This document shows, piece by piece, positions 1 through 6,020 of a stretch of 6,020 nucleotides of DNA. The DNA lies in the NCBI GenBank assembly GCA_047638695.1, contig JBLINY010000192.1, positions 1 through 6,020 of the forward strand, written 5' to 3'. The notes below the pieces were generated by a model that searched no databases, was not told where the DNA came from, and saw nothing but the letters and a program-made list of their open reading frames with translations. Made by a program: the position numbers and the translations under genes. This DNA is from JAHECQ01 sp047638695 (lineage in GTDB: Bacteria; Actinomycetota; Acidimicrobiia; Acidimicrobiales; SZUA-35). Each line of letters begins with the position of its first letter. Position 1 is the first letter of the stretch.

Positions 1-1337
1 AGCTCCGCCAAAACTCCATCAAGCTCATCAAAGCAGGCGAGAATCTGTTTCCCGGTGTGATGGGCTACGAAAACACGGTGATTCCGCAGCTCGAACATGC
101 GGTGCTGGCCGGACATGACGTGGTGTTTCTTGGCGAACGGGGCCAGGCCAAGACCCGCCTCATCCGCTCGCTCACCACGCTGCTCGACGAGTGGATGCCC
201 ATCGTGGCCGGGTCCGAAATCAACGATGACCCCTACAACCCGATCTCGCGTATGGCGATCGATCGTGTCGCCGAGGAGGGTGACGACACACCGATCGCAT
301 GGGTTCACAACAGCGATCGATATGGCGAGAAGCTGGCCACTCCCGATACCTCGATCGCCGATCTGATCGGCGAAGTTGACCCCATCAAGGTGGCCGAGGG
401 TCGGTATCTCTCCGACGAACTGACCTTGCATTACGGCCTCGTTCCTCGCACCAATCGCGGCGTGTTCGCTATCAACGAGCTGCCTGATCTCTCCGAGCGC
501 ATCCAGGTTGGTCTGCTGAATGTTCTCGAGGAACGTGACGTTCAGATTCGCGGCTACAAGGTTCGGTTGCCGCTCGACGTGCTGCTCGTCGCCTCGGCCA
601 ACCCCGAGGACTACACCAATCGGGGTCGCATGATCACACCGCTGAAAGATCGCTTCGGTGCCCAGATCCGTACGCACTATCCGTTCGAGATCAGCACCGA
701 GATGTTGATTGCCGAGCAGGAATCGGACATCCCCAGCGACGGCCTCGAGATTCGTATTCCCGACTTCATGTCCGAGCTCATCGCAACCTTCACCTTCGCA
801 GCTCGCGCCAGCTCTCATGTGAATCAGCGTTCGGGTGTGTCGGTTCGCCTGACGGTCTCGAATCTCGAGACGTTGGCCGCCGCCGCCACTCGTCGGGCCT
901 TGCGCCTCGGTGAGGAGGACGTCGTCCCTCGGGTGTCGGATTTGGATGCGCTTATCTCGTCCACGTCCGGCAAGATCGAAATCGAAACTCTCGACGAAGG
1001 ACGCGACGCCGAGGTGATAGATCACCTGCTGCATGCCGCTGTGCTCTCTGTCTTCAAAGAGCGCCTCTCGGCCGAGGGGATCCGCCAGGTCGGCGAAGCG
1101 TTCGATGAGGAAGATCTAACAGCCAACACCGGCGACGATGTCCCGGTCACTGACTACACCGCGCTGTTGGCCTCCATGCCGGCTCTCGCCGCACCGGTTG
1201 CCGAACTGCTCGGTGACGACATGTCCCCGGCCGCACAGGCATCGGCCGTCGAGCTGATTCTCGAAGGCCTGCACCTGTCGAAGCGTCTCAACAAAGACAC
1301 CTCTGGCAATCGCAGCGCTTATCGCTCCCGGGTCTAA
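1..1337 (+). CDS. MoxR / magnesium-chelatase-like AAA+ ATPase (5' partial)
   Basis: The reading frame is open from base 3, before the first possible start (GTG at 57), and the residues before it (KLIKAGENLFPGVMGYENTV) look like family sequence, so the true start lies upstream of the window. Numbering from the GTG: Walker A GERGQAKT at 26-33, a Walker B-like strand FAINELPDL at 137-145, sensor 1 in ASANPEDYTNRG around N182, and an arginine-finger candidate in LKDRFG at R199. An alpha-helical lid and a more variable Ala-rich C-terminus follow. Members of this group are cytoplasmic ATPases that remodel or activate partner proteins, often with a von Willebrand A-domain partner encoded nearby; no such gene follows here, because the next gene is convergent. 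The usual Walker B aspartate is Asn140, with Glu141 kept. The family call is strong; the substrate is unknown. Confidence 0.9.
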   Translation, partial: LRQNSIKLIKAGENLFPGVMGYENTVIPQLEHAVLAGHDVVFLGERGQAKTRLIRSLTTLLDEWMPIVAGSEINDDPYNPISRMAIDRVAEEGDDTPIAWVHNSDRYGEKLATPDTSIADLIGEVDPIKVAEGRYLSDELTLHYGLVPRTNRGVFAINELPDLSERIQVGLLNVLEERDVQIRGYKVRLPLDVLLVASANPEDYTNRGRMITPLKDRFGAQIRTHYPFEISTEMLIAEQESDIPSDGLEIRIPDFMSELIATFTFAARASSHVNQRSGVSVRLTVSNLETLAAAATRRALRLGEEDVVPRVSDLDALISSTSGKIEIETLDEGRDAEVIDHLLHAAVLSVFKERLSAEGIRQVGEAFDEEDLTANTGDDVPVTDYTALLASMPALAAPVAELLGDDMSPAAQASAVELILEGLHLSKRLNKDTSGNRSAYRSRV

Positions 1338-2590
1338 TCGAGGGTGGCGATGAGTGTCAGCGTCTGGCTGCCCCTCACCGCAATCAACGTCACGTCGTCT
1401 CCGCCGAAGTGGCTTTGTACCAGACCGACGAGTTCGCTGAATCTGGTCACAGGAGCCCCATCAATACTGATGACTCGATCGCCCGTGACGAGGCCGGCGT
1501 CGGCTGCGGCGCCATTGGTGACAATCTCACCAATGACAACGCCGACCTCGTCGTTGGGCGAGGTGGATGCCTGAACGCCAAGCACGCCAACCTCGAGCGG
1601 TGCGCCGCTGGTGATACGCAGCGCTACATCGATCGCGGTGTCGATCGGTACGGCGAACCCGATGCCGACATTGCTGTTGCTGCTGCCGTCGGTGCGTATC
1701 GATGTGTTGATACCAATGACCTGGCCGTTGGCGTCGGCGAGTGCTCCGCCCGAGTTGCCGGGATTGATCGGGGCGTCGGTCTGGATCATGGCTGTCATCC
1801 CACCGCCGTTGTTCGGAACCGGGCGGTTCAGAGCTGACACGATGCCAGCAGTCACCGTCTGTTGTAGCTGGAAGGGGCTGCCGATGGCGATGGTTTGCTC
1901 GCCTACAGCGAGCTCGCGGCCAAGCGCCAGCTCGGCAGCGGGAAGACCAGAGCCTTGGCCGATGTCGAGTACGGCAATGTCGTTGCGGCTGTTGCTGCCA
2001 ACGACTTCAGCCGCGATTGTCCGGCCGTCGCTGGTGCGAATTTGCACACTGCCGGCGCCGTCGATCACGTGGTGGTTGGTGAGGATCAAACCGTTGCCGT
2101 AGATGACACCTGAGCCAAGGCCCTGGTCGGTCTCGACTTGAACCACCGACGGTCCGAGGGCGGCGGCGACCGCTGCCACCGGCTGAGCCGCTCCCGACAC
2201 TGCAGGCGTCGGCGTCGGCGTCGGTGTCGGTGTCGTCTCGCTCGCCTCGGGTTGGCCGGTGATCGGCGTGGCTGTCTCGATCAAGGTTGGCGCCGGCTGG
2301 GATGCGGTGTCGTCGTTGGCGACCACGACTCCAAGTCCGAAACTGCCGGCCGTGAGCGCCGAGCCGGCAAGGAAGGCCAGCACCATCTTCCATCCAGACC
2401 GAGTTGCCGGTTGTGGCCGAGGCTTGGTTGTGACGTTGTTGCCGAGGGGCGGGCGGTCGAGGTCGAACAGCGAGAGACGAGGGTTGACCGATCGAGGGTC
2501 GGACGGAGGCACCGGGGGACTGAGGGCGGGTCCACCCGGTTGTTCCGGGAGGGTCAGAACTTCTCCGTCGTTCCAGCTCGAATCGGTCAT
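1334..2590 (-). CDS. Membrane-anchored HtrA/DegP-type serine protease with PDZ domain
   Basis: A protein of 418 residues from the ATG at 2590. In order: a Pro-rich, probably cytoplasmic N-terminus (1-66), one hydrophobic segment (about 68-90) acting as signal anchor, a linker ending in a Thr-Pro repeat (119-130), a trypsin-like protease domain (about 135-325) and a C-terminal PDZ domain (about 331-418). The catalytic triad is visible: His174 in TNHHVID, Asp204 in NDIAVLDI and Ser280 in NPGNSGGAL. This is the architecture of actinobacterial HtrA/PepD-like proteases, which degrade or refold damaged proteins outside the membrane, with PDZ control of activity. An in-frame ATG at 2641 would add 17 residues; I prefer 2590 because MTDSSWNDGE looks like a natural hydrophilic start, though neither start has a clear ribosome-binding site. 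The gene ends convergently with the AAA+ ATPase gene, overlapping by 4 bases. Confidence 0.93.
   Translation of the reverse strand: MTDSSWNDGEVLTLPEQPGGPALSPPVPPSDPRSVNPRLSLFDLDRPPLGNNVTTKPRPQPATRSGWKMVLAFLAGSALTAGSFGLGVVVANDDTASQPAPTLIETATPITGQPEASETTPTPTPTPTPAVSGAAQPVAAVAAALGPSVVQVETDQGLGSGVIYGNGLILTNHHVIDGAGSVQIRTSDGRTIAAEVVGSNSRNDIAVLDIGQGSGLPAAELALGRELAVGEQTIAIGSPFQLQQTVTAGIVSALNRPVPNNGGGMTAMIQTDAPINPGNSGGALADANGQVIGINTSIRTDGSSNSNVGIGFAVPIDTAIDVALRITSGAPLEVGVLGVQASTSPNDEVGVVIGEIVTNGAAADAGLVTGDRVISIDGAPVTRFSELVGLVQSHFGGDDVTLIAVRGSQTLTLIATLD
2205..2234. repeat. Hexamer repeat coding for the HtrA Thr-Pro linker
   Basis: Five tandem hexamers on the + strand (GGCGTC three times, then GGTGTC twice). 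Read on the - strand they encode alternating Thr-Pro residues (about 120-129) between the membrane anchor and the protease domain. Such a stretch gives a stiff, extended linker through the cell wall, and may vary in copy number by slippage. Confidence 0.8.
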
Positions 2591-2701
2591 GTCGCGAACG
2601 TACGGGGAGGGGCCGAAAGTCCCAGTAAATAAGGGGGACATAAAGGAGCTGTATGGGGGCGGAAGCCGGCTGGGCTCGGTCGAGTTGGTCAGCCCGCGTG
2701 G
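2591..2701. other. Spacer between the GH1-like gene and the HtrA gene
   Basis: 111 bases between two genes on the - strand. I see no strong hairpin with a T-run that would be a terminator. The only AT-rich patch is around 2624-2633 (CTTATTTACT on the - strand), which could be part of a promoter for HtrA; no matching -35 box is obvious. If it is a -10 element, the alternative HtrA start at 2641 would lie upstream of the transcript and be excluded. A + strand AAGGAG followed by ATG at 2653 also lies here but is probably chance. Confidence 0.3.
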
Positions 2702-2711
2702 TCAGCCCGTT
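2686..2711. repeat. 13-base near-perfect tandem duplication over a stop codon
   Basis: TGGTCAGCCCG occurs at 2686-2696 and again at 2699-2709, a 13-base period with two mismatches at the end of the unit. The second copy contains the TGA stop (2702-2704) of the GH1-like gene. It looks like a small slippage duplication at the end of that gene. Confidence 0.7.
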
Positions 2712-3835
2712 CCGAAGACTGCGGCCGCAGCCTTTGGTTTCCGATCAGCGTCGAGGATGCCACCGCGGCCATCGAAGCCCCGTTCCCATGCCCATCCATC
2801 GATCGGACTGGTCTGCCACCATCGGGTCGCGCCGGCATCGACCGCTTCTGCCCGCAAACCTTGAAGGTGGTCGGACTGGGCCTCGCCGTCGTCGTCGACG
2901 GGGGCGACGTCGGCCGCAACGTGAAGTTGGCGGTCGCCTGCGTGTTCCGCCAACTCATGAAGTGGGGTGGCCATGCCTTCGAGCAGGAATCCAGCATCGA
3001 GCGGTGACCACGCGCTTTCGGCATCGATGCCCACGGCGGGCCGGGCGTGGAGCACGATGATGTCGAACGCATCGCGAAGCTGTGGCGCGTCCATCGCTGG
3101 CAGGCCAGGCACTTCGATGACCCCGCTTGCGAGCGCTCCGATCCACGAGTGGCGGAAGAGGCCGTCGAGGCGATCGACCGCCTTCTTGGCCGGAACGATC
3201 TCGCGTTCGGGCACGAATTGTCGCGCCGTCTGACTGGTGGCGACCGGTGACGATCCGGCCAACACCCTCCATGCCTCGCCATCGGCCAAGAGCGCGGCCC
3301 GCACGGCTTTGGCCGTGTCTTCACTGTCGTGACGGCCGGGCGGACCCATTGCCAACAACTGGTTGCGCACGGCGTGATGAATCGGTTCGCGTTGCGGTAG
3401 CCATCCGTCGACGAGGTCGCCGAACGTCTCACCTATCCACTCGACATGTCGGGGCCAAAGATGGGTTCGTGAGCGATTGTCGACAAAGCCGTGCTCGTCG
3501 ACGGCGAACCAGCCGGGCAAGGTGCCGTCGACCAAACACGCGGTCACGCCGAGTCCTGTGTCACGAGCCCCCTGCAACATCGAGCGGAGGTGCTCCACCT
3601 CACCCTGTTGGTAGTCCCCGGCGGCTGGCTCGAGGCGAGCCCATTCGAGGGTGATGGCGACGGAGCGAAACCCCAGTTCGCTGACTAACGAGAAGTCGTT
3701 CAACCACTCGACGCGGAAGCCGTTGCCGACATCAGAGGGCGGTGCACCTCCGTGGTCGATCCATCTGCTCCAGTCGGTCTGCGGAGCGACACCACAAACC
3801 TCGGCGTCAGTGAAGAAAGCTCCGGACTCGATCAT
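2702..3835 (-). CDS. GH1-like (beta-glucosidase fold) protein, probably catalytically altered
   Basis: A protein of 377 residues, shorter than the roughly 440-480 usual for glycoside hydrolase family 1, and with no signal peptide. Family landmarks appear in order: QTDWSRW (19-25), ELGFRSVAITLEWARLEP (53-70), GTLPGWF (104-110), the acid/base region WLPQREP (145-151), VAADVAPVDDD (306-316) where the nucleophile motif TENG is expected, and a C-terminal SPIDGWAWERGF (333-344) matching SLxDNFEWxxGY. By my eye alignment the acid/base Glu150 is kept but its Asn neighbour is Arg149; the nucleophile Glu is Ala308; the sugar-binding Glu of FEW is Ala339; and the His of DHY and of HHW are also lost. The fold is therefore likely retained while normal retaining hydrolysis is unlikely. 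It starts 14 bases after the HAD gene. It could be a non-catalytic sugar binder or an enzyme with another chemistry. Confidence 0.72.
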   Translation of the reverse strand: MIESGAFFTDAEVCGVAPQTDWSRWIDHGGAPPSDVGNGFRVEWLNDFSLVSELGFRSVAITLEWARLEPAAGDYQQGEVEHLRSMLQGARDTGLGVTACLVDGTLPGWFAVDEHGFVDNRSRTHLWPRHVEWIGETFGDLVDGWLPQREPIHHAVRNQLLAMGPPGRHDSEDTAKAVRAALLADGEAWRVLAGSSPVATSQTARQFVPEREIVPAKKAVDRLDGLFRHSWIGALASGVIEVPGLPAMDAPQLRDAFDIIVLHARPAVGIDAESAWSPLDAGFLLEGMATPLHELAEHAGDRQLHVAADVAPVDDDGEAQSDHLQGLRAEAVDAGATRWWQTSPIDGWAWERGFDGRGGILDADRKPKAAAAVFGTG

Positions 3836-3844
3836 GTTCGTCTG

Positions 3845-3848
3845 CCTC
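3845..3848 (-). promoter_or_regulatory. Ribosome-binding site of the GH1-like gene
   Basis: GAGG on the - strand, 9 bases before the ATG at 3835 and lying in the short gap just after the HAD stop codon (TAG, 3850-3852). It supports this start and a common transcript with the HAD gene. Confidence 0.5.
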
Positions 3849-3849
3849 G

Positions 3850-4479
3850 CTAACGAAGAAGCTGGCTGCGCAGGATGCTGATAGCTGCCCCGGCATCGGC
3901 CCCGACCAACACCGTTGCCATGCCCATATCTCGGGCCGGCACGAGATTCGCCTCCTGATCGTCGACGAACACAGCGTCTTCAGCCGCGACGCCGGCAGCC
4001 TCCAATGCGATCTCGTAGAAAGCGGTCTCGGGCTTACGAGTACCGATGAGGGCCGAGTTGACGATGGCTGATACCAAACCACCGTCGAGATAGCGGCGGG
4101 CCAGAAGGTCCTGGGCAACTCGGAAGTTGTTGGTGGCCAACACAACGTTCACGTCGGCTTCGCGGAAGTCCTCGAGCAGTTCGATCATGGCAGGACGGTC
4201 GGCGCCGTTCAGAAACGAGGGCCCGGTCGGATCGAGGAGTAGCCGGCTCGCGCCCGGCACTTGTTCGTCGATAAAGGCAGCCAGGTCGTCATCATCGAGC
4301 TCACCTCGCTCGGCTTGATGAACGGGGGAATCCTCGCTGACGAAGTACTGCGCCAGCTCGCCGAACGCGGTGGCGATATCGGTCTCACTCATTTCCAGCT
4401 GACCGGCTGCGGCTAAGAGCATTTCGTGCATGGGCACGGTGATGGTGCCAGCCCAGTCGATGATGAGCGCGTCGTACAT
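3850..4479 (-). CDS. HAD-superfamily (subfamily IA-like) hydrolase
   Basis: A cytoplasmic protein of 209 residues, typical of small HAD hydrolases. Motif I is DWAGT (Asp8, Thr12), close to the N-terminus as expected, which fixes the ATG at 4479. Residues about 18-90 form a helical cap. Motif II is VVLATNN with Thr116, motif III is Lys149 in GTRKPETAFYEIAL, and motif IV is VFVDDQEANL with Asp173 and Asp174. The nucleophile, Lys and acidic metal-binding residues are therefore all present. The second motif I Asp, the acid/base of HAD phosphatases, is Ala10. DWAGT is the form known from phosphonoacetaldehyde hydrolase, but the length and the rest of the protein do not clearly match that enzyme, so I do not name a substrate. 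It is the first gene of a pair with the GH1-like gene. No clear ribosome-binding site precedes its ATG. Confidence 0.88.
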   Translation of the reverse strand: MYDALIIDWAGTITVPMHEMLLAAAGQLEMSETDIATAFGELAQYFVSEDSPVHQAERGELDDDDLAAFIDEQVPGASRLLLDPTGPSFLNGADRPAMIELLEDFREADVNVVLATNNFRVAQDLLARRYLDGGLVSAIVNSALIGTRKPETAFYEIALEAAGVAAEDAVFVDDQEANLVPARDMGMATVLVGADAGAAISILRSQLLR

Positions 4480-4569
4480 GGAGCTGAGGCTAACGGGGTG
4501 TGGTGGGTCGCCTGTTGCGGCTGGTAGAACTGATTCCAGCTCGGACCACGCAGCAAGATGGGGGTAGCA
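4480..4569. other. Divergent intergenic region between the HAD and Hsp70-like genes
   Basis: About 90 bases that must carry the start signals of two divergent genes unless one is leaderless. I could not find a convincing -35/-10 pair on either strand. An in-frame stop (TGA, 4531-4533) limits the Hsp70-like gene to the start codons ATG 4558 or GTG 4570. Confidence 0.4.
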
Positions 4570-6020
4570 GTGACGTACGTCCTCGGAGTCGACCTGGGCA
4601 CCACCTTCACTGCGGCCGCCGTGAGCGAGTCGGGTGGCGTTCCCCGGATGATGTCGCTTGGATCGAATGCTTACGCCGTTCCGAGCGTCGTTTTCCTAAA
4701 GGAAGACGGCACCTTTTTGGCCGGCGAAGCGGCCGAGCTTCAGTCGAGCTCTGATGCCACCCGAGTGGCCAGGTACTTCAAGCGCCGTCTCGGTGATGAC
4801 ATTCCCGTGCGCCTTGCTGGCAACGCGTTCGACCCGCGAGAGCTGGTGACGGTGTTGCTCGGCTGGGTGCTTGGAGAGGTCACGAAACGGCAAGGCGAGG
4901 CTCCGGAACAGGTTGTTCTCACACACCCAGCGAACTGGGGGTCGTTTCGCACCGAGATGCTGACTGACGCGGCGCGAGCGGCTGGAGTGGAAACACCCCT
5001 CCTCGTGTCTGAGCCCGAGGCCGCTGCCATCCATTACGTGCAGGCTGAACGCCTCGAGGTTGGCGAAATCATCGGTGTCTACGATCTCGGCGGTGGCACG
5101 TTTGATGCTGTCGTGATGCGTCGAACTGACGCTGGTTTCGAAGGACTCGGACGCCCGGTTGGTGTTGAGCGACTGGGAGGCGTCGATTTCGACGAGGTCA
5201 TTCGCGACTTCGCCATGACCGCAGCCGACCTCACCGATGTCGAGAGCAGCGACGAGACCGTCTCCGCTGCGTACGCACTGCAAGCCAGTTGTGTCACCGC
5301 CAAACAGGTGTTGTCGGCTGACACGGTTGCTCACGTTCGGGTCATGTTTCCCGGTGTCACGACATCGGTCAGAATCAACCGAGCTGAGTTCGAGGACGGA
5401 ATCCGGCCCCGTCTGGAGGACACGCTCACCGCGTTCGACACCGCCCTACGCTCGGCCAATTTGGAGGCTGAATCCCTCAGCCGGATTTTGCTCGTCGGCG
5501 GCTCGAGCCGCATCCCTCTCGTGTCGTCACTCTTGTCGCAGCGGTTTGGACGCCCGCTTGCCATCGACACCGATCCCAAGAATACGGTGGCTCTAGGGGC
5601 GGCCTTTTACGGCACCACGACTGTTCCCGACTCCACGACCGTCCCAACCGTCGAGCCTGCATCGGTTCAATCCGAATCCAGTGTCCCGCAGCCGAGTTCC
5701 GCCGAGCTGCCGCCGATGGCGGCTGGTGACCGCGTCGCCGATCCAAGGCTGACCCAGCGCCTCACCGAGCCCATCATTCCTGCAGGTGATCCCGTCGATC
5801 ACCCACCGCTCCCATCCACCGAGGCGTTGCCATCCACCGAAACGGTGGCCGCCCGCCGACGACTCGATACGTCGATCTCGCCGATCGCTCCCGACGGGTC
5901 CGGGCCGGAGACGTTGGACGAAGCAAACGACTTGTTGAGTGTTGCAGCCGAGTCCGATCATCGGGCGCGCATCCCGCAGCCAACTCCGGTCCCCGAGACG
6001 ACCTTTGCCACGACTCCCGA
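4570..6020 (+). CDS. Hsp70/DnaK-like ATPase with Pro/Ser/Thr-rich tail (3' partial)
   Basis: The frame stays open from the start to the last base, giving 483 complete codons with the C-terminus beyond the window. Hsp70 nucleotide-binding landmarks are all visible: phosphate-1 loop GVDLGTTFTAAAV (6-18), Lys71 in YFKRRLG matching catalytic Lys70 of DnaK, THPANW (118-123), SEPEAAAIHY (147-156), phosphate-2 YDLGGGTFDAVV (171-182), LGGVDFD (202-208), adenosine motif LLVGGSSRIPLV (307-318) and DPKNTVALGAAFYG (335-348). The ATPase domain ends near 349, slightly short for the family. Where DnaK has its beta-sandwich substrate-binding domain, a low-complexity Pro/Ser/Thr/Glu tail (350-483) follows. 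Such actinobacterial proteins may carry a membrane segment and another domain further on; that part is not visible. Start: GTG 4570 gives MTYVLGVDLGTT, which fits the family; ATG 4558 would add four residues. Confidence 0.92.
   Translation, partial: MTYVLGVDLGTTFTAAAVSESGGVPRMMSLGSNAYAVPSVVFLKEDGTFLAGEAAELQSSSDATRVARYFKRRLGDDIPVRLAGNAFDPRELVTVLLGWVLGEVTKRQGEAPEQVVLTHPANWGSFRTEMLTDAARAAGVETPLLVSEPEAAAIHYVQAERLEVGEIIGVYDLGGGTFDAVVMRRTDAGFEGLGRPVGVERLGGVDFDEVIRDFAMTAADLTDVESSDETVSAAYALQASCVTAKQVLSADTVAHVRVMFPGVTTSVRINRAEFEDGIRPRLEDTLTAFDTALRSANLEAESLSRILLVGGSSRIPLVSSLLSQRFGRPLAIDTDPKNTVALGAAFYGTTTVPDSTTVPTVEPASVQSESSVPQPSSAELPPMAAGDRVADPRLTQRLTEPIIPAGDPVDHPPLPSTEALPSTETVAARRRLDTSISPIAPDGSGPETLDEANDLLSVAAESDHRARIPQPTPVPETTFATTP
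5809..5844 (+). repeat. Tandem 18-base repeat in the Hsp70-like tail
   Basis: Two adjacent copies encode LPSTEA and LPSTET (residues 414-425), within the disordered Pro/Ser/Thr-rich tail. The DNA copies share most bases. This is consistent with local duplication in a linker under weak constraint. Confidence 0.6.

Noticed and set aside
1409..2113. Several + strand frames opposite the HtrA gene
   Set aside because: They are antisense shadows of a gene with a clear catalytic triad and PDZ domain; none has recognisable motifs.
2660..2700. Weak inverted repeats after the GH1-like stop as a terminator
   Set aside because: Stems are only about five bases with long loops, and no T-run follows on the - strand.
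2653..3060. + strand frame starting after an AAGGAG ribosome-binding-like site
   Set aside because: The product is Arg-rich and without recognisable domains, and most of it is antisense to the GH1-like gene. The Shine-Dalgarno match is probably chance.
4480..4569. Promoter boxes in the divergent region
   Set aside because: Hexamers such as TTGCGG or TTGCTG occur, but none has a matching -10 element at suitable spacing.
4696..5334. Long open frame on the - strand (212 codons) opposite the Hsp70-like gene
   Set aside because: It lies fully antisense to a well-supported Hsp70 ATPase domain, its product resembles no family I know, and such frames are common opposite GC-rich genes.
5809..5844. 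LPSTE repeats as possible sortase signals
   Set aside because: They lack the LPxTG glycine, are repeated inside a linker, and no hydrophobic segment or basic tail follows in the window.

Overview
The window is GC-rich and densely coded, with no RNA genes, mobile elements or CRISPR arrays that I can see. It holds five protein genes, two of them cut by the window edges. The protein types point to an actinobacterium: a MoxR-type ATPase, a single-pass HtrA protease with a Pro/Thr linker, and an Hsp70-like ATPase whose nucleotide-binding domain runs straight into a Pro/Ser/Thr-rich tail. My best guess is an Acidimicrobiia-like high-GC lineage, but this is inferred from protein style and not from a marker gene.

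Layout. (1) Positions 1-1337, + strand: the 3' part of a MoxR/magnesium-chelatase-like AAA+ ATPase whose start lies before the window. (2) Positions 1334-2590, - strand: a membrane-anchored HtrA-type serine protease with a PDZ domain. Its stop codon interlocks with that of the ATPase in the tetranucleotide CTAA, so the two genes converge with no spacer. (3) Positions 2702-3835, - strand: a protein with the outline of a family 1 glycoside hydrolase that has lost most of the substrate-site residues, including the nucleophile. (4) Positions 3850-4479, - strand: a HAD-superfamily hydrolase with an unusual first motif (DWAGT), 14 bases upstream of gene 3 and almost certainly co-transcribed with it. 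(5) About 4570 to the window end, + strand, divergent from gene 4: an Hsp70/DnaK-like ATPase, still open at the last base.

How they may work together. The HAD and GH1-like genes form a tight pair. The HtrA gene follows on the same strand after a 111-base gap and may have its own promoter. The ATPase, HtrA protease and Hsp70-like protein are all types that handle protein assembly or quality control, so a loose proteostasis neighbourhood is possible, but nothing in the sequence proves a shared pathway.

The points most worth a second look are the degenerate GH1-like protein, the Hsp70-like protein whose substrate-binding domain is not where it is expected, and the DWAGT motif of the HAD protein. 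I did not find a clear-cut new defence or mobile system.
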